Source of the DNA: Lachnospiraceae bacterium
GTDB taxonomy: Bacteria; Bacillota; Clostridia; Lachnospirales; Lachnospiraceae
Assembly (NCBI GenBank): GCA_016294075.1
Contig: JAEDCQ010000011.1
Span: 1 to 56,302 of the forward strand
Length of the DNA: 56,302 bases
Direction of reading: 5' to 3'
Below the pieces are notes generated by a model. It was not told where the DNA came from and searched no databases. It worked only from the letters and a program-made list of their open reading frames with translations. Positions 27,591 to 37,173 of this stretch are shown piece after piece. Numbering within the stretch: the first letter of the stretch is position 1; each line of letters starts with the position of its first letter. The position numbers and the translations under genes are program-made.

Positions 27591-27618
27591 AAAATACACC
27601 TTTTTTATTATTTGTCAA
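27591..27618 (-). promoter_or_regulatory. Promoter for the T-box-like leader
   Basis: TTGACA (27613-27618) and TATTTT (27591-27596) on the minus strand are 16 bases apart, just after the chemotaxis receptor gene. A start near 27584 gives a leader of about 147 bases. Confidence 0.55.
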
Positions 27619-27644
27619 TACATAGAAATGAAAAAAACAATTAA

Positions 27645-29375
27645 TTACTTAATTCTGAACTGCTGTACATTTTCGTCTAATTCTAACGCTAAATGATGCA
27701 GCTGCTGTAAGGATGCATCACAATCCATAATAATCTGCTGTACTTCACCCATCGTTGCTGCCGTTTCTTCTGTACTTGCTGCATTTTCTTCTGAAATTGC
27801 AGCAAGACTTTCCAGACTTTCCAATACATTATCCTTCGCAATACCCATTGCATCCGCCTCGTTACGGATAATCCCTACTGCGTCCACAACATCAATGATA
27901 TTATGATCCAGCTTGTTGAATACATCTCTTGTCTCATTTAACTTCCGGCTCTGGTTATCCATCTCCATGATAACCTCATTCATAACCTCCACACTGATAT
28001 TGGAATTATTGATTAAATTCTCAATTGTATTTGCAATCTGATCCACTGCTGCCTGTGACTGGTCTGCCAGATTACGTACTTCTTCGGCAACAACCGCAAA
28101 GCCCTTACCATGCTCACCAGCTCTTGCAGCCTCAATGGAAGCATTCAGCGATAGCAGATTTGTCTGTGCGGCAATATCAGAGATAATATCAATTGCCGTC
28201 CGAATCTGTAATGCAGCTTCGTTTGTAACATTGGTCTGCTTCTGCACATTATGGATAGATTCTGTTGTAAGCTGGTTAATCTCAATCAAAGATTCTAATG
28301 AGGTATGTACTTCAGCATTCTGATTACGCATTTCATCCGTATTCTGCATCAAACGGTCAACATTCTCCACTGTCTGGGTAACAGAGCTCCCCATCTTTAC
28401 CATCTGCTCGGTAACGCTCTGCGTCTCATTTGCCTGAGCAGTTGCTCCGTTTGCAATTTCTTCTACTGCAATGTTAATATTGTTTATAGAATTATTTACA
28501 TCACTGAAACGGTCTTTGAAATTTTCCGAAAACTGATTTAATTCAGCCGAACCGGTATGAATATCATGTATAATAGTCTTTATGCTCTCGATTAGTCTGT
28601 GAATTGCCCTCGCAATATTACCGACTTCGTCACTTCTTTTCAATAATTTCTGATTAATATTCTCTGTCAGATGACCGCTTGCCACCTTATCCAAACTTCC
28701 GATAGCATATCCGATTGCCCTTACAATTAAAGCAACAATCATAGCAACGGAAACACATATCAAAATTGCAAGAACAATAATAAAGATTAAATTAGCAGTC
28801 AATACATTGGAATAAAATGCCTTAACCGCATCCACACTTCTGCCCGCAAAAACAATTACTTCCTTGCCGTCCCCGTAATCTGCAAGTACCTCATAATATC
28901 CGAAATAGTCTTCATCTACGACTACTACATCATTGTAAAAACAGCTTCCGTTTTCACAAATGGCATTATAAACCTCATCGGAAATCTTCGTATGCAACGC
29001 ACGGGTTCCATTATGGTCCACAACACTTGTGGCTAATCGTTCATTTCCCCAGAAAAGGGTAACGTCTACACCCGTATTAGCCTTGAACGAATCCAGAAAT
29101 GCCGTATCGGCAGACAAATTATAGTCACCTTTATATAATTCTCCGTCTGTAACCGAAAAATCACCGTCAGATACTAATGCAGCAGCCTGTTCAACCGCAT
29201 AAACAGTAGTCCGCAGCTCGTTTTCCATAGTTCTGTCAGCCGTGCTTGAGCCGACTGTTTCCAAGGCAAGTCCTGCCATTACAACAAGAATAATCAGCGG
29301 TACTGTAACAACCAGTACAATTTTTAACAGTAAATTTAACCCCTTCTTTTTCTTGACGTTCATTTCATCCTTCAT
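27645..29375 (-). CDS. Methyl-accepting chemotaxis protein
   Basis: The receptor has about 576 residues. A first membrane span lies at about 13-40, an extracellular sensing domain (Cache-like) extends to about 190, a second span is at about 197-222, then comes a HAMP linker and a long cytoplasmic coiled coil. The signalling tip EVRNLADQSQAAVDQIA contacts CheA and CheW. The ligand is unknown. The ATG at 29375 has a GGGGGA site; an upstream in-frame TTG is less likely. No cheA or cheW is in the window, but a lone CheY-like gene is at 34110. Confidence 0.92.
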   Translation of the reverse strand: MKDEMNVKKKKGLNLLLKIVLVVTVPLIILVVMAGLALETVGSSTADRTMENELRTTVYAVEQAAALVSDGDFSVTDGELYKGDYNLSADTAFLDSFKANTGVDVTLFWGNERLATSVVDHNGTRALHTKISDEVYNAICENGSCFYNDVVVVDEDYFGYYEVLADYGDGKEVIVFAGRSVDAVKAFYSNVLTANLIFIIVLAILICVSVAMIVALIVRAIGYAIGSLDKVASGHLTENINQKLLKRSDEVGNIARAIHRLIESIKTIIHDIHTGSAELNQFSENFKDRFSDVNNSINNINIAVEEIANGATAQANETQSVTEQMVKMGSSVTQTVENVDRLMQNTDEMRNQNAEVHTSLESLIEINQLTTESIHNVQKQTNVTNEAALQIRTAIDIISDIAAQTNLLSLNASIEAARAGEHGKGFAVVAEEVRNLADQSQAAVDQIANTIENLINNSNISVEVMNEVIMEMDNQSRKLNETRDVFNKLDHNIIDVVDAVGIIRNEADAMGIAKDNVLESLESLAAISEENAASTEETAATMGEVQQIIMDCDASLQQLHHLALELDENVQQFRIK

Positions 29376-29524
29376 CTTGGAATCCCCCAAATTCTCTCAA
29401 AATATTTGGTAAATACTTGATTTAATTTTACCTTTCAGGGTATCTGTTGTCAACCTTATAACACCATCTTTATATGTGTATGCTGACAAAAGGAAATTTT
29501 TTTTCATGAAACGAATAAATTTCC

Positions 29525-29552
29525 TTGTGATTTTTCGGATTTTCATTATAAT
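29525..29552 (+). promoter_or_regulatory. Promoter for carB
   Basis: TTGTGA (29525-29530) and TATAAT (29547-29552) are 16 bases apart. Transcription should start near 29559, just before the inverted repeat at 29567-29588. Confidence 0.65.
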
Positions 29553-29566
29553 TATGTAAGATAGGG

Positions 29567-29588
29567 TGCGCATCTAGGGTCATGCGCA
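29567..29588 (+). promoter_or_regulatory. Inverted repeat in the carB leader
   Basis: TGCGCAT (29567-29573) and ATGCGCA (29582-29588) form a perfect seven-base stem with an eight-base loop in the short 5' leader, a few bases before the AAAAGGAGGAG ribosome site. It could be an operator or a translational control hairpin. It does not match the ArgR box or the PyrR RNA site that I know. Confidence 0.5.
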
Positions 29589-29607
29589 ACAAAAGGAGGA
29601 GATTCCT

Positions 29608-32600
29608 ATGCCAAAAAGAACAGATATACACAAAGTATTGATTATTGGTTCCGGTCCCATTATCATCGGACAGGCTTGTGAATTTGATTATTCCGGCACA
29701 CAGGCATGTAAAGCACTTCGCAGTCTCGGATATGAAATTGTATTGGTAAATTCCAATCCCGCCACAATCATGACCGATCCCGAGACGGCTGATGTCACTT
29801 ACATTGAACCGTTAAACGTAGAACGTTTGGAACAGATTATAAAGAAAGAACGCCCCGATGCACTTCTTCCTAACTTAGGAGGACAGTCCGGCTTAAATCT
29901 CTGCTCTGAATTAAACAAAGCAGGTATCCTGGACAAATACAATGTAAAAGTAATCGGTGTACAGGTTGATGCCATTGAACGTGGTGAAGACCGTATTGAA
30001 TTTAAGAAAACAATGGACGAGCTCGGTATTGAGATGGCACGCAGCGAGGTGGCCTATTCTGTAGAGGAAGGCCTTGCGATTGCAGAACGTCTCGGTTATC
30101 CTGTCGTTCTCCGTCCCGCATATACAATGGGCGGTGCCGGAGGCGGGCTTGTATATAATAAAGAAGAATTAAAAACAGTTATGGCAAGAGGCTTACAGGC
30201 TTCTCTTGTCGGACAGGTTCTTGTTGAGGAATCCATACTCGGATGGGAAGAGCTTGAGTTAGAGGTTGTCCGCGATAAAGACGGAAACATGATTACTGTA
30301 TGCTTTATTGAAAATATCGACCCTCTCGGTGTCCATACCGGCGACTCTTTCTGTTCTGCTCCGATGCTTACCATTTCCGAAGAATGTCAAAAACGACTTC
30401 AGGAGCAGGCATATAAAATTGTAGATTCCGTTCAGGTAATCGGAGGTACCAACGTACAGTTTGCGCACGATCCGGTTACAGACAGAATCATCGTAATTGA
30501 AATTAATCCACGTACTTCCCGTTCTTCCGCACTTGCATCCAAGGCTACCGGTTTCCCGATTGCATTGGTATCCGCCATGCTTGCAACCGGACTAACATTA
30601 AAGGATATTCCCTGCGGGAAATACGGAACTCTTGATAAATATGTTCCGGACGGTGATTATGTTGTTATCAAATTTGCCCGCTGGGCATTTGAAAAATTCA
30701 AGGGCGTGGAAGATAAATTAGGTACGCAGATGCGTGCCGTCGGCGAAGTCATGAGCATCGGCAAAACTTATAAGGAAGCATTCCAGAAGGCAATCCGCTC
30801 TCTTGAAACAGGCCGCTACGGTTTAGGTCATGCAAGAAATTTTGATTCTCTTTCTAAAGAGCAGTTATTAAAGCTGTTAGGAACGGCATCCAGTGAACGC
30901 CACTTCATTATGTACGAAGCATTGCGTAAGGGTGCTACAACGGAAGAGATTTTTGAGTTGACGAAGGTAAAAGCATATTTTATTGAGCAGATGCGTGAAT
31001 TAGTCGAGGAGGAAGAAAAGCTGCTTGCATATAAAGGCAGTATGCCTTCTGACGATATGCTGATTTTGGCAAAGAAAGACGGATTTTCCGATAAATATCT
31101 TTCCCAGATATTGGAGATTCCGGAAGAAGATATCCGTAACAGACGAATTGCACTCGGTGTGGAGGAATCGTGGGAAGGTGTACATGTAAGCGGAACGGAA
31201 AACAGTGCTTACTATTATTCAACCTACAATGCACCGGATAAAAATCCCGTAAATGAAGATAAACCGAAGATTATGATTCTCGGCGGCGGTCCTAACCGTA
31301 TCGGTCAGGGTATTGAATTTGACTACTGCTGCGTACATGCTTCACTCGCATTAAAGAAGCTCGGTTTTGAAACAATCATTGTAAACTGTAACCCTGAAAC
31401 GGTTTCCACCGATTACGACACCTCCGATAAGCTTTACTTTGAACCTCTTACGCTGGAAGATGTTTTAAGTATTTACAAGAAAGAAAAACCTCTCGGCGTA
31501 ATTGCACAGTTTGGCGGACAGACACCGCTTAACCTTGCTTCTGACTTAGAGAAAAACGGAGTAAAAATTCTGGGAACCTCACCTTCCGTTATTGATTTGG
31601 CAGAAGACCGTGATTTATTCCGTGCAATGATGGACAAATTAGAGATACCTATGCCGGAATCCGGAATGGCAACTACCGTAGCGGAGGCTTTGGAAATCGC
31701 TTCCCGAATCGGTTATCCGGTTATGGTTCGTCCTTCTTATGTATTGGGCGGACGCGGTATGGAGGTCGTATATGATGATGAAAGCATGATTGGTTATATG
31801 CAGGCAGCCGTTGGTGTTACACCGGATCGTCCGATATTAATTGACCGCTTCTTAAATCATGCTCTGGAATGCGAAGCAGATGCCATCAGTGACGGAAGTC
31901 ATGCATTTGTTCCTGCCGTTATGGAACATATTGAGCTTGCCGGTGTCCATTCCGGTGACTCAGCCTGCATCATTCCTTCCGTTCATATTTCCGAGGAAAA
32001 TGTGGCAACCATTAAAGAATATACACGTAAGATTGCAGAAGAGATGCATGTTAAAGGTCTTATGAATATGCAGTATGCAATTGAAAAGGGTAAAGTATAT
32101 GTGCTCGAGGCAAATCCCCGTGCATCCCGTACGGTTCCGTTAGTATCAAAAGTATGTAACATCCGTATGGTACCTCTGGCAACCGATATTATTACTTCCG
32201 AATTAACCGGCCGGCCTTCACCCGTACCGTCATTAAAGGAACAGGAAATTCCGAACTACGGTGTAAAAGAAGCTGTATTCCCGTTCAATATGTTCCAGGA
32301 GGTTGACCCTGTACTCGGTCCGGAAATGCGTTCTACAGGTGAAGTATTAGGTTTATCACCTTCCTACGGTGAAGCCTTCTACAAGGCTCAGGAGGCAACC
32401 CAGTCCAAGCTTCCTCTTGAGGGTACCGTACTGATATCCGTAAACCGTAAGGATAAAGAAGAAGTAGTAGAAGTTGCAAAGAGTCTCTACGAAGACGGCT
32501 TTAAGATTGTTGCAACGAATAATACTTACCGGATTATTACAGAAGCCGGTATTCCTGCCACAAAAGTAAAGAAGCTTTATGAAGGTCGTCCGAATATCTC

Positions 32601-32835
32601 CGATATGATTGCAAACGGTGAAATTCAGCTAATTGTCAACTCTCCTGTCGGTAAGGACAGCGTTAATGATGACAGTTATCTCCGAAAAGCAGCTATTAAA
32701 GCTAAAGTTCCTTACATGACTACTATTGCTGCCGCAAAAGCAACTGCTGACGGCATTCGTTATGTAAAAACACATGAGACCGGTGAGATTAAATCTCTTC
32801 AGGAGCTTCACAGCGAAATACACGATAAAGAATAA
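29608..32835 (+). CDS. carB: Carbamoyl-phosphate synthase large subunit
   Basis: The 1075-residue enzyme makes carbamoyl phosphate for arginine and pyrimidine synthesis. It holds two homologous halves, each with a pre-ATP-grasp and ATP-grasp domain. The first begins KVLIIGSGPIIIGQACEFDY and the second, near residue 555, IMILGGGPNRIGQGIEFDYC. NVQFAHDP and NMQYAIEKG mark the metal sites, and an MGS-like allosteric domain forms the last 140 residues. The small subunit gene carA is not adjacent, so it must be elsewhere. An aminotransferase gene follows after 36 bases. Confidence 0.96.
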   Translation: MPKRTDIHKVLIIGSGPIIIGQACEFDYSGTQACKALRSLGYEIVLVNSNPATIMTDPETADVTYIEPLNVERLEQIIKKERPDALLPNLGGQSGLNLCSELNKAGILDKYNVKVIGVQVDAIERGEDRIEFKKTMDELGIEMARSEVAYSVEEGLAIAERLGYPVVLRPAYTMGGAGGGLVYNKEELKTVMARGLQASLVGQVLVEESILGWEELELEVVRDKDGNMITVCFIENIDPLGVHTGDSFCSAPMLTISEECQKRLQEQAYKIVDSVQVIGGTNVQFAHDPVTDRIIVIEINPRTSRSSALASKATGFPIALVSAMLATGLTLKDIPCGKYGTLDKYVPDGDYVVIKFARWAFEKFKGVEDKLGTQMRAVGEVMSIGKTYKEAFQKAIRSLETGRYGLGHARNFDSLSKEQLLKLLGTASSERHFIMYEALRKGATTEEIFELTKVKAYFIEQMRELVEEEEKLLAYKGSMPSDDMLILAKKDGFSDKYLSQILEIPEEDIRNRRIALGVEESWEGVHVSGTENSAYYYSTYNAPDKNPVNEDKPKIMILGGGPNRIGQGIEFDYCCVHASLALKKLGFETIIVNCNPETVSTDYDTSDKLYFEPLTLEDVLSIYKKEKPLGVIAQFGGQTPLNLASDLEKNGVKILGTSPSVIDLAEDRDLFRAMMDKLEIPMPESGMATTVAEALEIASRIGYPVMVRPSYVLGGRGMEVVYDDESMIGYMQAAVGVTPDRPILIDRFLNHALECEADAISDGSHAFVPAVMEHIELAGVHSGDSACIIPSVHISEENVATIKEYTRKIAEEMHVKGLMNMQYAIEKGKVYVLEANPRASRTVPLVSKVCNIRMVPLATDIITSELTGRPSPVPSLKEQEIPNYGVKEAVFPFNMFQEVDPVLGPEMRSTGEVLGLSPSYGEAFYKAQEATQSKLPLEGTVLISVNRKDKEEVVEVAKSLYEDGFKIVATNNTYRIITEAGIPATKVKKLYEGRPNISDMIANGEIQLIVNSPVGKDSVNDDSYLRKAAIKAKVPYMTTIAAAKATADGIRYVKTHETGEIKSLQELHSEIHDKE

Positions 32836-32871
32836 TGAATTAACCCAACTATTTTATACGGAGGTATTATT

Positions 32872-34056
32872 ATGCTTAACGAAAGAATGGTTTCTCTCGG
32901 CACACAACGTTCTGTTATCCGTGAACTTTTTGAATTTGGTAAAACCCGTGCAGCAGAAATCGGAGCGGAAAATGTATTTGATTTTTCCATCGGTAATCCC
33001 AGTGTTCCTTCTCCTGACTGCGTAAATGAAACGGCAATCCGGCTGATTCAGGAAACCGACCCTGTCGTTCTGCATGGCTATACAAGTGCACAGGGAGATG
33101 CCGTTGTCCGTAAACAGATTGCCGATTCGCTAAATCATCGTTTCCTTACGAATTATCGTCCGGAAAACCTTTATATGACGGTCGGTGCAGCCGCCTCATT
33201 ATGCTGCTGTTTAAACGGTATCTGTAATCCGGGGGATGAGGTTATCGTGTTTGCGCCTTATTTTCCCGAATACCGTGTGTTTATTGAAGGTGCACATGCC
33301 GTTATGAAGCTTATTCCTGCCGATACAGAGGCATTTCAGATTGATTTTGATGCTCTTGACAAGGCGCTTTCGGAAAAAACCAAAGCGGTTATTGTAAATT
33401 CACCGAATAACCCTTCCGGTGCCGTTTACTCCGAGGCTACCGTAAAGAAGATGTCGGATATGTTAAATGAAGCATCTGAAAAATTCGGTCATCCAATCTA
33501 TTTATTGGCTGATGAGCCTTACCGTGAGATTGTGTTTAAGGGTGTTACCGTTCCGTTTCTGCCGAAATATTATAAAAACACTCTGGTATGCTATTCCTGG
33601 TCCAAATCCCTCTCCCTTCCCGGAGAGCGTATGGGATATGTGCTTGTTCCGGATGATGTTGCTGAAAGTGAATTGGTTTATGCAGCCGTTGCCGGAGCCG
33701 GACGTTCTCTCGGATATGTAAATGCGCCGAGTCTTTTCCAACGGGTTTGTGCTGCATGTGCCGATGAGACAGCAGATATTGCGGTTTATGAAACAAATAA
33801 AGATTTGCTGGTGTCTTCTCTGAGGGATATGGGGTATCATGTTGTAGAGCCACAGGGTACTTTTTACATGTTCCCGCGCACCTTCGGCACGGATGATATT
33901 GCATTCTGTGAAAAAGCAAAGGAATTTAATCTTTTGATTGTTCCGGGAACCGGATTCGGCTGCCCCGGACACACAAGAATTTCTTATTGTGTACCGACAG
34001 AACGTGCAAAACGTTCATTAGATGCATTTGAAAAGTTGTCAAAATGCTATAAATAA
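32872..34056 (+). CDS. Class I/II pyridoxal-phosphate aminotransferase
   Basis: This 394-residue enzyme has the fold-type I aminotransferase pattern: FDFSIGNPSVPSP at the N-terminus, TVGAAASLCCCLNGICNPGD around the cofactor phosphate site, VNSPNNPSGAVYSE, DEPYREIVF with the cofactor Asp and Tyr, and SWSKSLSLPGERMGYV with the Schiff-base Lys. The C-terminal Arg for substrate carboxylate lies in HTRISYCV. It is most like aspartate aminotransferases of the Firmicute branch, but substrate cannot be fixed. It probably shares a transcript with carB (36-base gap), which would fit aspartate supply for pyrimidine synthesis. Confidence 0.87.
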   Translation: MLNERMVSLGTQRSVIRELFEFGKTRAAEIGAENVFDFSIGNPSVPSPDCVNETAIRLIQETDPVVLHGYTSAQGDAVVRKQIADSLNHRFLTNYRPENLYMTVGAAASLCCCLNGICNPGDEVIVFAPYFPEYRVFIEGAHAVMKLIPADTEAFQIDFDALDKALSEKTKAVIVNSPNNPSGAVYSEATVKKMSDMLNEASEKFGHPIYLLADEPYREIVFKGVTVPFLPKYYKNTLVCYSWSKSLSLPGERMGYVLVPDDVAESELVYAAVAGAGRSLGYVNAPSLFQRVCAACADETADIAVYETNKDLLVSSLRDMGYHVVEPQGTFYMFPRTFGTDDIAFCEKAKEFNLLIVPGTGFGCPGHTRISYCVPTERAKRSLDAFEKLSKCYK

Positions 34057-34109
34057 TACAAATTGTAATGGATACTGAATCACTTTTTTGCAAAGGGAAA
34101 GGAAAATAT

Positions 34110-34472
34110 ATGGCCAACGTGTTAGTTGTAGATGATGCAGCGTTTATGCGGCTTTCGCTCAAACAAATATTGGAAAAACATGGACATAAAATGATTGGTG
34201 AAGCAGCAAACGGAAAAGAAGCAATCGAAAAATATATGGCGCTGAAACCGGATGTTACTATCCTTGATATCACTATGCCTGAAATGAACGGACTGGATGC
34301 TCTTAAATTTATTAAAGAGCTTGACCCTAATGCAAGAGTTATTATCTGCTCCGCATTGGGCCAGCAGGAACAATTGGCAAAGGCAATCCAATACGGAGCA
34401 ACTGATTTTATTGTGAAGCCGTTTGATAACAGCCGTCTGATTGCGGCACTCGAGAAAGTTCTGAATGATTAA
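34110..34472 (+). CDS. Single-domain CheY-like response regulator
   Basis: The protein of 120 residues is a lone receiver domain. The acidic pair is in VLVVDDAAFMRLSL, the phosphorylated Asp is in VTILDITMPEMNGLDAL, and the switch residues are Ser in ICSALG and Lys in IVKPFDN. With no output domain it should act by binding a partner, as CheY binds the flagellar motor. The ATG at 34110 follows GGAAAGGA; a frame starting earlier has no such site. It follows the aminotransferase by 53 bases and overlaps the convergent AlgX-like gene by four bases. Confidence 0.9.
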   Translation: MANVLVVDDAAFMRLSLKQILEKHGHKMIGEAANGKEAIEKYMALKPDVTILDITMPEMNGLDALKFIKELDPNARVIICSALGQQEQLAKAIQYGATDFIVKPFDNSRLIAALEKVLND

Positions 34473-35632
34473 GGCTTTTCGTCAGTCAGGCTTTTATTCA
34501 TAAAAATTTCCTGATGGCGCTCCACTGTTTCCCATATGATGACATCCGCATCATATTCATCAAGCATGGAAACACGAAAGTCATCCGTATTTATCCAATA
34601 GACCTGATTATAATAGCCTTTTGCAATTACGGATAAGAAACCTCCGAATGAATCACCGACTACGATAGCAGTTTCATCACGCTTCTGTCCGGGATTTACC
34701 GATGCGTAGTCAAATTCATAAACGGTATCTATCTTGTATTGTTCGGACACACCGGCAATTACGGATAAATCTCCCGCAAAATCATTTTGTCTTTCATGGA
34801 AATACACAGTATCGGGCGTAACACCATATCCGTATAATTCCTTAAAAATTTCCTGCACTCCAACGAATGCACCAATATGATTCCAATGAGTATCTGTTTT
34901 GTAATAAAGCGGATACTCTTCTTTTTGTTCTAAAAAGGCCTGCTTCGGATACACATATCTTAAATCTGTATTGGCCTGAATATATGCTGCAAGCTGCTCT
35001 CCCCTGGAAACTGTATTTACTCTCGCTATCGTATCCGGCATGTATTCTTCATATACAATCTCCTTATTGGGAATAGTCGCTGCAACAAACAATACTCCTT
35101 TTTCCTTTTCAAAATAGTCCCTTATTGCAATCAGATTATCCGCTATCGCTTTTAACTGCGTTTCCGTAAATTGATTGATTCCCATATAATCATAAATCGG
35201 ATAACCGTCATTTTGTGTCTTATAGAAGAGCCAGTTTTCTTTTCCCAAAAGAACCTGCGTGGACTCCATATAAGTATTGCCTGTCAGAGCCTTCGTAAGT
35301 TTTGTATTTCCTTCAATAAATACGGGTCGCAGAAATAACCTCTGTGTGAAATCATTCACACTATTCTGCATTTTTGAAAATGCAGACACTTTATCATTTC
35401 CTCCCCCTGTCTCTTCTTTAGGTTCTGTTTCTACCTGCTTTTCGGCGGTTCCGTTATTTTCCAATACTGCATCCGCTTCTGCAGATACGACTTCTTTCGT
35501 TGAAGCCCCACCCAATAAGGTTGCAATCGGTATCAGAAATAGAATTAGCAGAAAGACGGTTGCGAACCAATTATTTATATCCTTCATTTTTACCGATATA
35601 TTTCTCATTTTTATTTGTCGAATTCCTCTCAT
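34469..35632 (-). CDS. AlgX/DHHW-family protein, probable polysaccharide O-acetylation partner
   Basis: This 387-residue protein has one N-terminal membrane span at about 24-42 and is otherwise outside the membrane. An SGNH-like ALGX domain carries the motifs KTDTHWNHIGAF and IVVGDSFGGFL, which hold the His and Ser of the predicted catalytic triad. Such proteins pair with MBOAT acyltransferases to move acetyl groups onto secreted polysaccharide, and the MBOAT gene sits immediately upstream with essentially no gap, so the two are coupled. The start is uncertain; ATGs at 35608 and 35584 are in frame as well. Confidence 0.82.
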   Translation of the reverse strand: MRGIRQIKMRNISVKMKDINNWFATVFLLILFLIPIATLLGGASTKEVVSAEADAVLENNGTAEKQVETEPKEETGGGNDKVSAFSKMQNSVNDFTQRLFLRPVFIEGNTKLTKALTGNTYMESTQVLLGKENWLFYKTQNDGYPIYDYMGINQFTETQLKAIADNLIAIRDYFEKEKGVLFVAATIPNKEIVYEEYMPDTIARVNTVSRGEQLAAYIQANTDLRYVYPKQAFLEQKEEYPLYYKTDTHWNHIGAFVGVQEIFKELYGYGVTPDTVYFHERQNDFAGDLSVIAGVSEQYKIDTVYEFDYASVNPGQKRDETAIVVGDSFGGFLSVIAKGYYNQVYWINTDDFRVSMLDEYDADVIIWETVERHQEIFMNKSLTDEKP

Positions 35633-35633
35633 A

Positions 35634-37043
35634 TCAGAAATTAAAATAGATAAACGGATTATACGCCTGATTCATTATAAAGGACACTGACACCAAAAAT
35701 ATCAGCAGTAAACAAAACGTATATCCAATCTGCCAGATTTTTCTGTCCTTCCATCTTGATTCCATTTTTGCAAAAATAGGGAAACAGCCAATCAGAGCCG
35801 CTGAATAATAAACGACATTCTGCCGCAGATATGCATAAACGGCACTGTCAATCATCCCTTTCGCACCAATTCCAAACATGGCTTTTATATAAGTAAATGC
35901 ATTTCCCATACCATCAGAACGGAAAATGACCCAGCCGATTATGACAAATAATAACGTATATAAATGTCCCCACCAATGCTTATTATTACTCAGTCCGGTA
36001 AATTTCTCAATTGTCAAAAGAACAAAATACATCAGCCCCCATGCTAAAAATGTCCAATTGGCTCCATGCCAGATACCTGTCAATACCCAGACAACAAACA
36101 AATTGAATACCAGCCGCACAGCCGATACCCTGCTGCCGCCAAGCGGGAAATATACATAATCACGGAACCATGTCTGTAAAGATATATGCCATCTTCTCCA
36201 GAACTCCGATACGCTTTTGGCAATATACGGATAGCGGAAGTTTTCTTCAAAATGAAATCCGAACATTTCTCCAAGGCCGATTGCCATATCCGAATATCCG
36301 GAAAAATCAAAAAATATCTGAAGAGAATAGGATATGGCTCCCAGCCACGCCATCATGACCGAAGCCTGAAACTCTCCTGCGATGATAAGACCAAAAGCCG
36401 CATCTGCCACCACAGCCATGTTATTTGCAATTAATACCTTTTTTCCCAGACCGATACAAAAACGGGTGACTCCTTTTGAAAAATCATCCCAATTCTCAAG
36501 ACGGTATTCTATCTGTGCGGCAATTGTCTCATAACGGACGATAGGTCCTGCTATCAACTGCGGAAACAGGGAAATATAGAGTCCGACACGCAAAGGATTG
36601 TATTGTACCTCTCCCTTTTTACGATATACATCAAATACATATGACATCGCCTGGAAAGTAAAGAAAGAGATTCCGATTGGCAGAGCAACCTCCGGTATCG
36701 GAAATTCCGTATGAAGAAAGCGGTTTACCTGCAACATAACGAACACGCTGTATTTAAACCATGCCAATATTCCTACATTGGTAAAAACCATCAGGGTAAG
36801 GACAGCCCGAGCAATTCCTTTCTTTTTTTCAAAATGATGTACGGCGATTCCATATCCCCAATTTAACAGTATCGTTCCAATCATCAGGAATACATAAACC
36901 GGCTCACCCCATGCATAAAAGAGCAGACTTGCAGCCAGAAGGAAAATATTCTTCGCCTCTTTTGTTTTCCTCAGAAAAATATAATAAACTGCCAGAACAA
37001 ACGGCAAAAACACAAATAAAAATGTTTCGCTTGGAAAAAGCAT
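35634..37043 (-). CDS. MBOAT-family membrane O-acyltransferase (AlgI-like)
   Basis: The protein has 469 residues and about ten membrane segments. Family marks are LPIGISFFTFQAMSYVFDVY, FPQLIAGPIVRY, the conserved EFWRRWHISLQTWFRDYVYF segment region, and GIWHGANWTFLAWG with the catalytic His. AlgI and DltB relatives transfer an acyl group across the membrane to a surface polymer. With the AlgX-like partner next to it, O-acetylation of a capsule or other cell-wall polysaccharide is the best inference. The start has a GAGAGGA site. There is no polymer synthesis cluster beside it. Confidence 0.9.
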   Translation of the reverse strand: MLFPSETFLFVFLPFVLAVYYIFLRKTKEAKNIFLLAASLLFYAWGEPVYVFLMIGTILLNWGYGIAVHHFEKKKGIARAVLTLMVFTNVGILAWFKYSVFVMLQVNRFLHTEFPIPEVALPIGISFFTFQAMSYVFDVYRKKGEVQYNPLRVGLYISLFPQLIAGPIVRYETIAAQIEYRLENWDDFSKGVTRFCIGLGKKVLIANNMAVVADAAFGLIIAGEFQASVMMAWLGAISYSLQIFFDFSGYSDMAIGLGEMFGFHFEENFRYPYIAKSVSEFWRRWHISLQTWFRDYVYFPLGGSRVSAVRLVFNLFVVWVLTGIWHGANWTFLAWGLMYFVLLTIEKFTGLSNNKHWWGHLYTLLFVIIGWVIFRSDGMGNAFTYIKAMFGIGAKGMIDSAVYAYLRQNVVYYSAALIGCFPIFAKMESRWKDRKIWQIGYTFCLLLIFLVSVSFIMNQAYNPFIYFNF

Positions 37044-37173
37044 ATCAATCCTCTCTTTGACTGCAATGATTATTTTTTATAACATATTTTTTCATGAAAT
37101 TTTAATATCATTGAAAAATGGATCGGCTCAAAAAAAGCCACACAAGAATAAAGTAAATTACATATACTTAAAT
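37044..37173. other. Intergenic region after the microcompartment operon
   Basis: This 130-base gap is AT-rich. The minus strand has a weak hairpin, GGCT paired with AGCC across a T-rich loop near 37120-37138, which could help end the long operon, but it is poor as a terminator. It should also hold the promoter of the MBOAT gene. Confidence 0.35.

Noticed and set aside
37044..37173. Strong terminator at the end of the microcompartment operon
   Set aside because: Only a four-base stem with a T-rich loop is visible; there may be none, or the transcript may run on into the gap.
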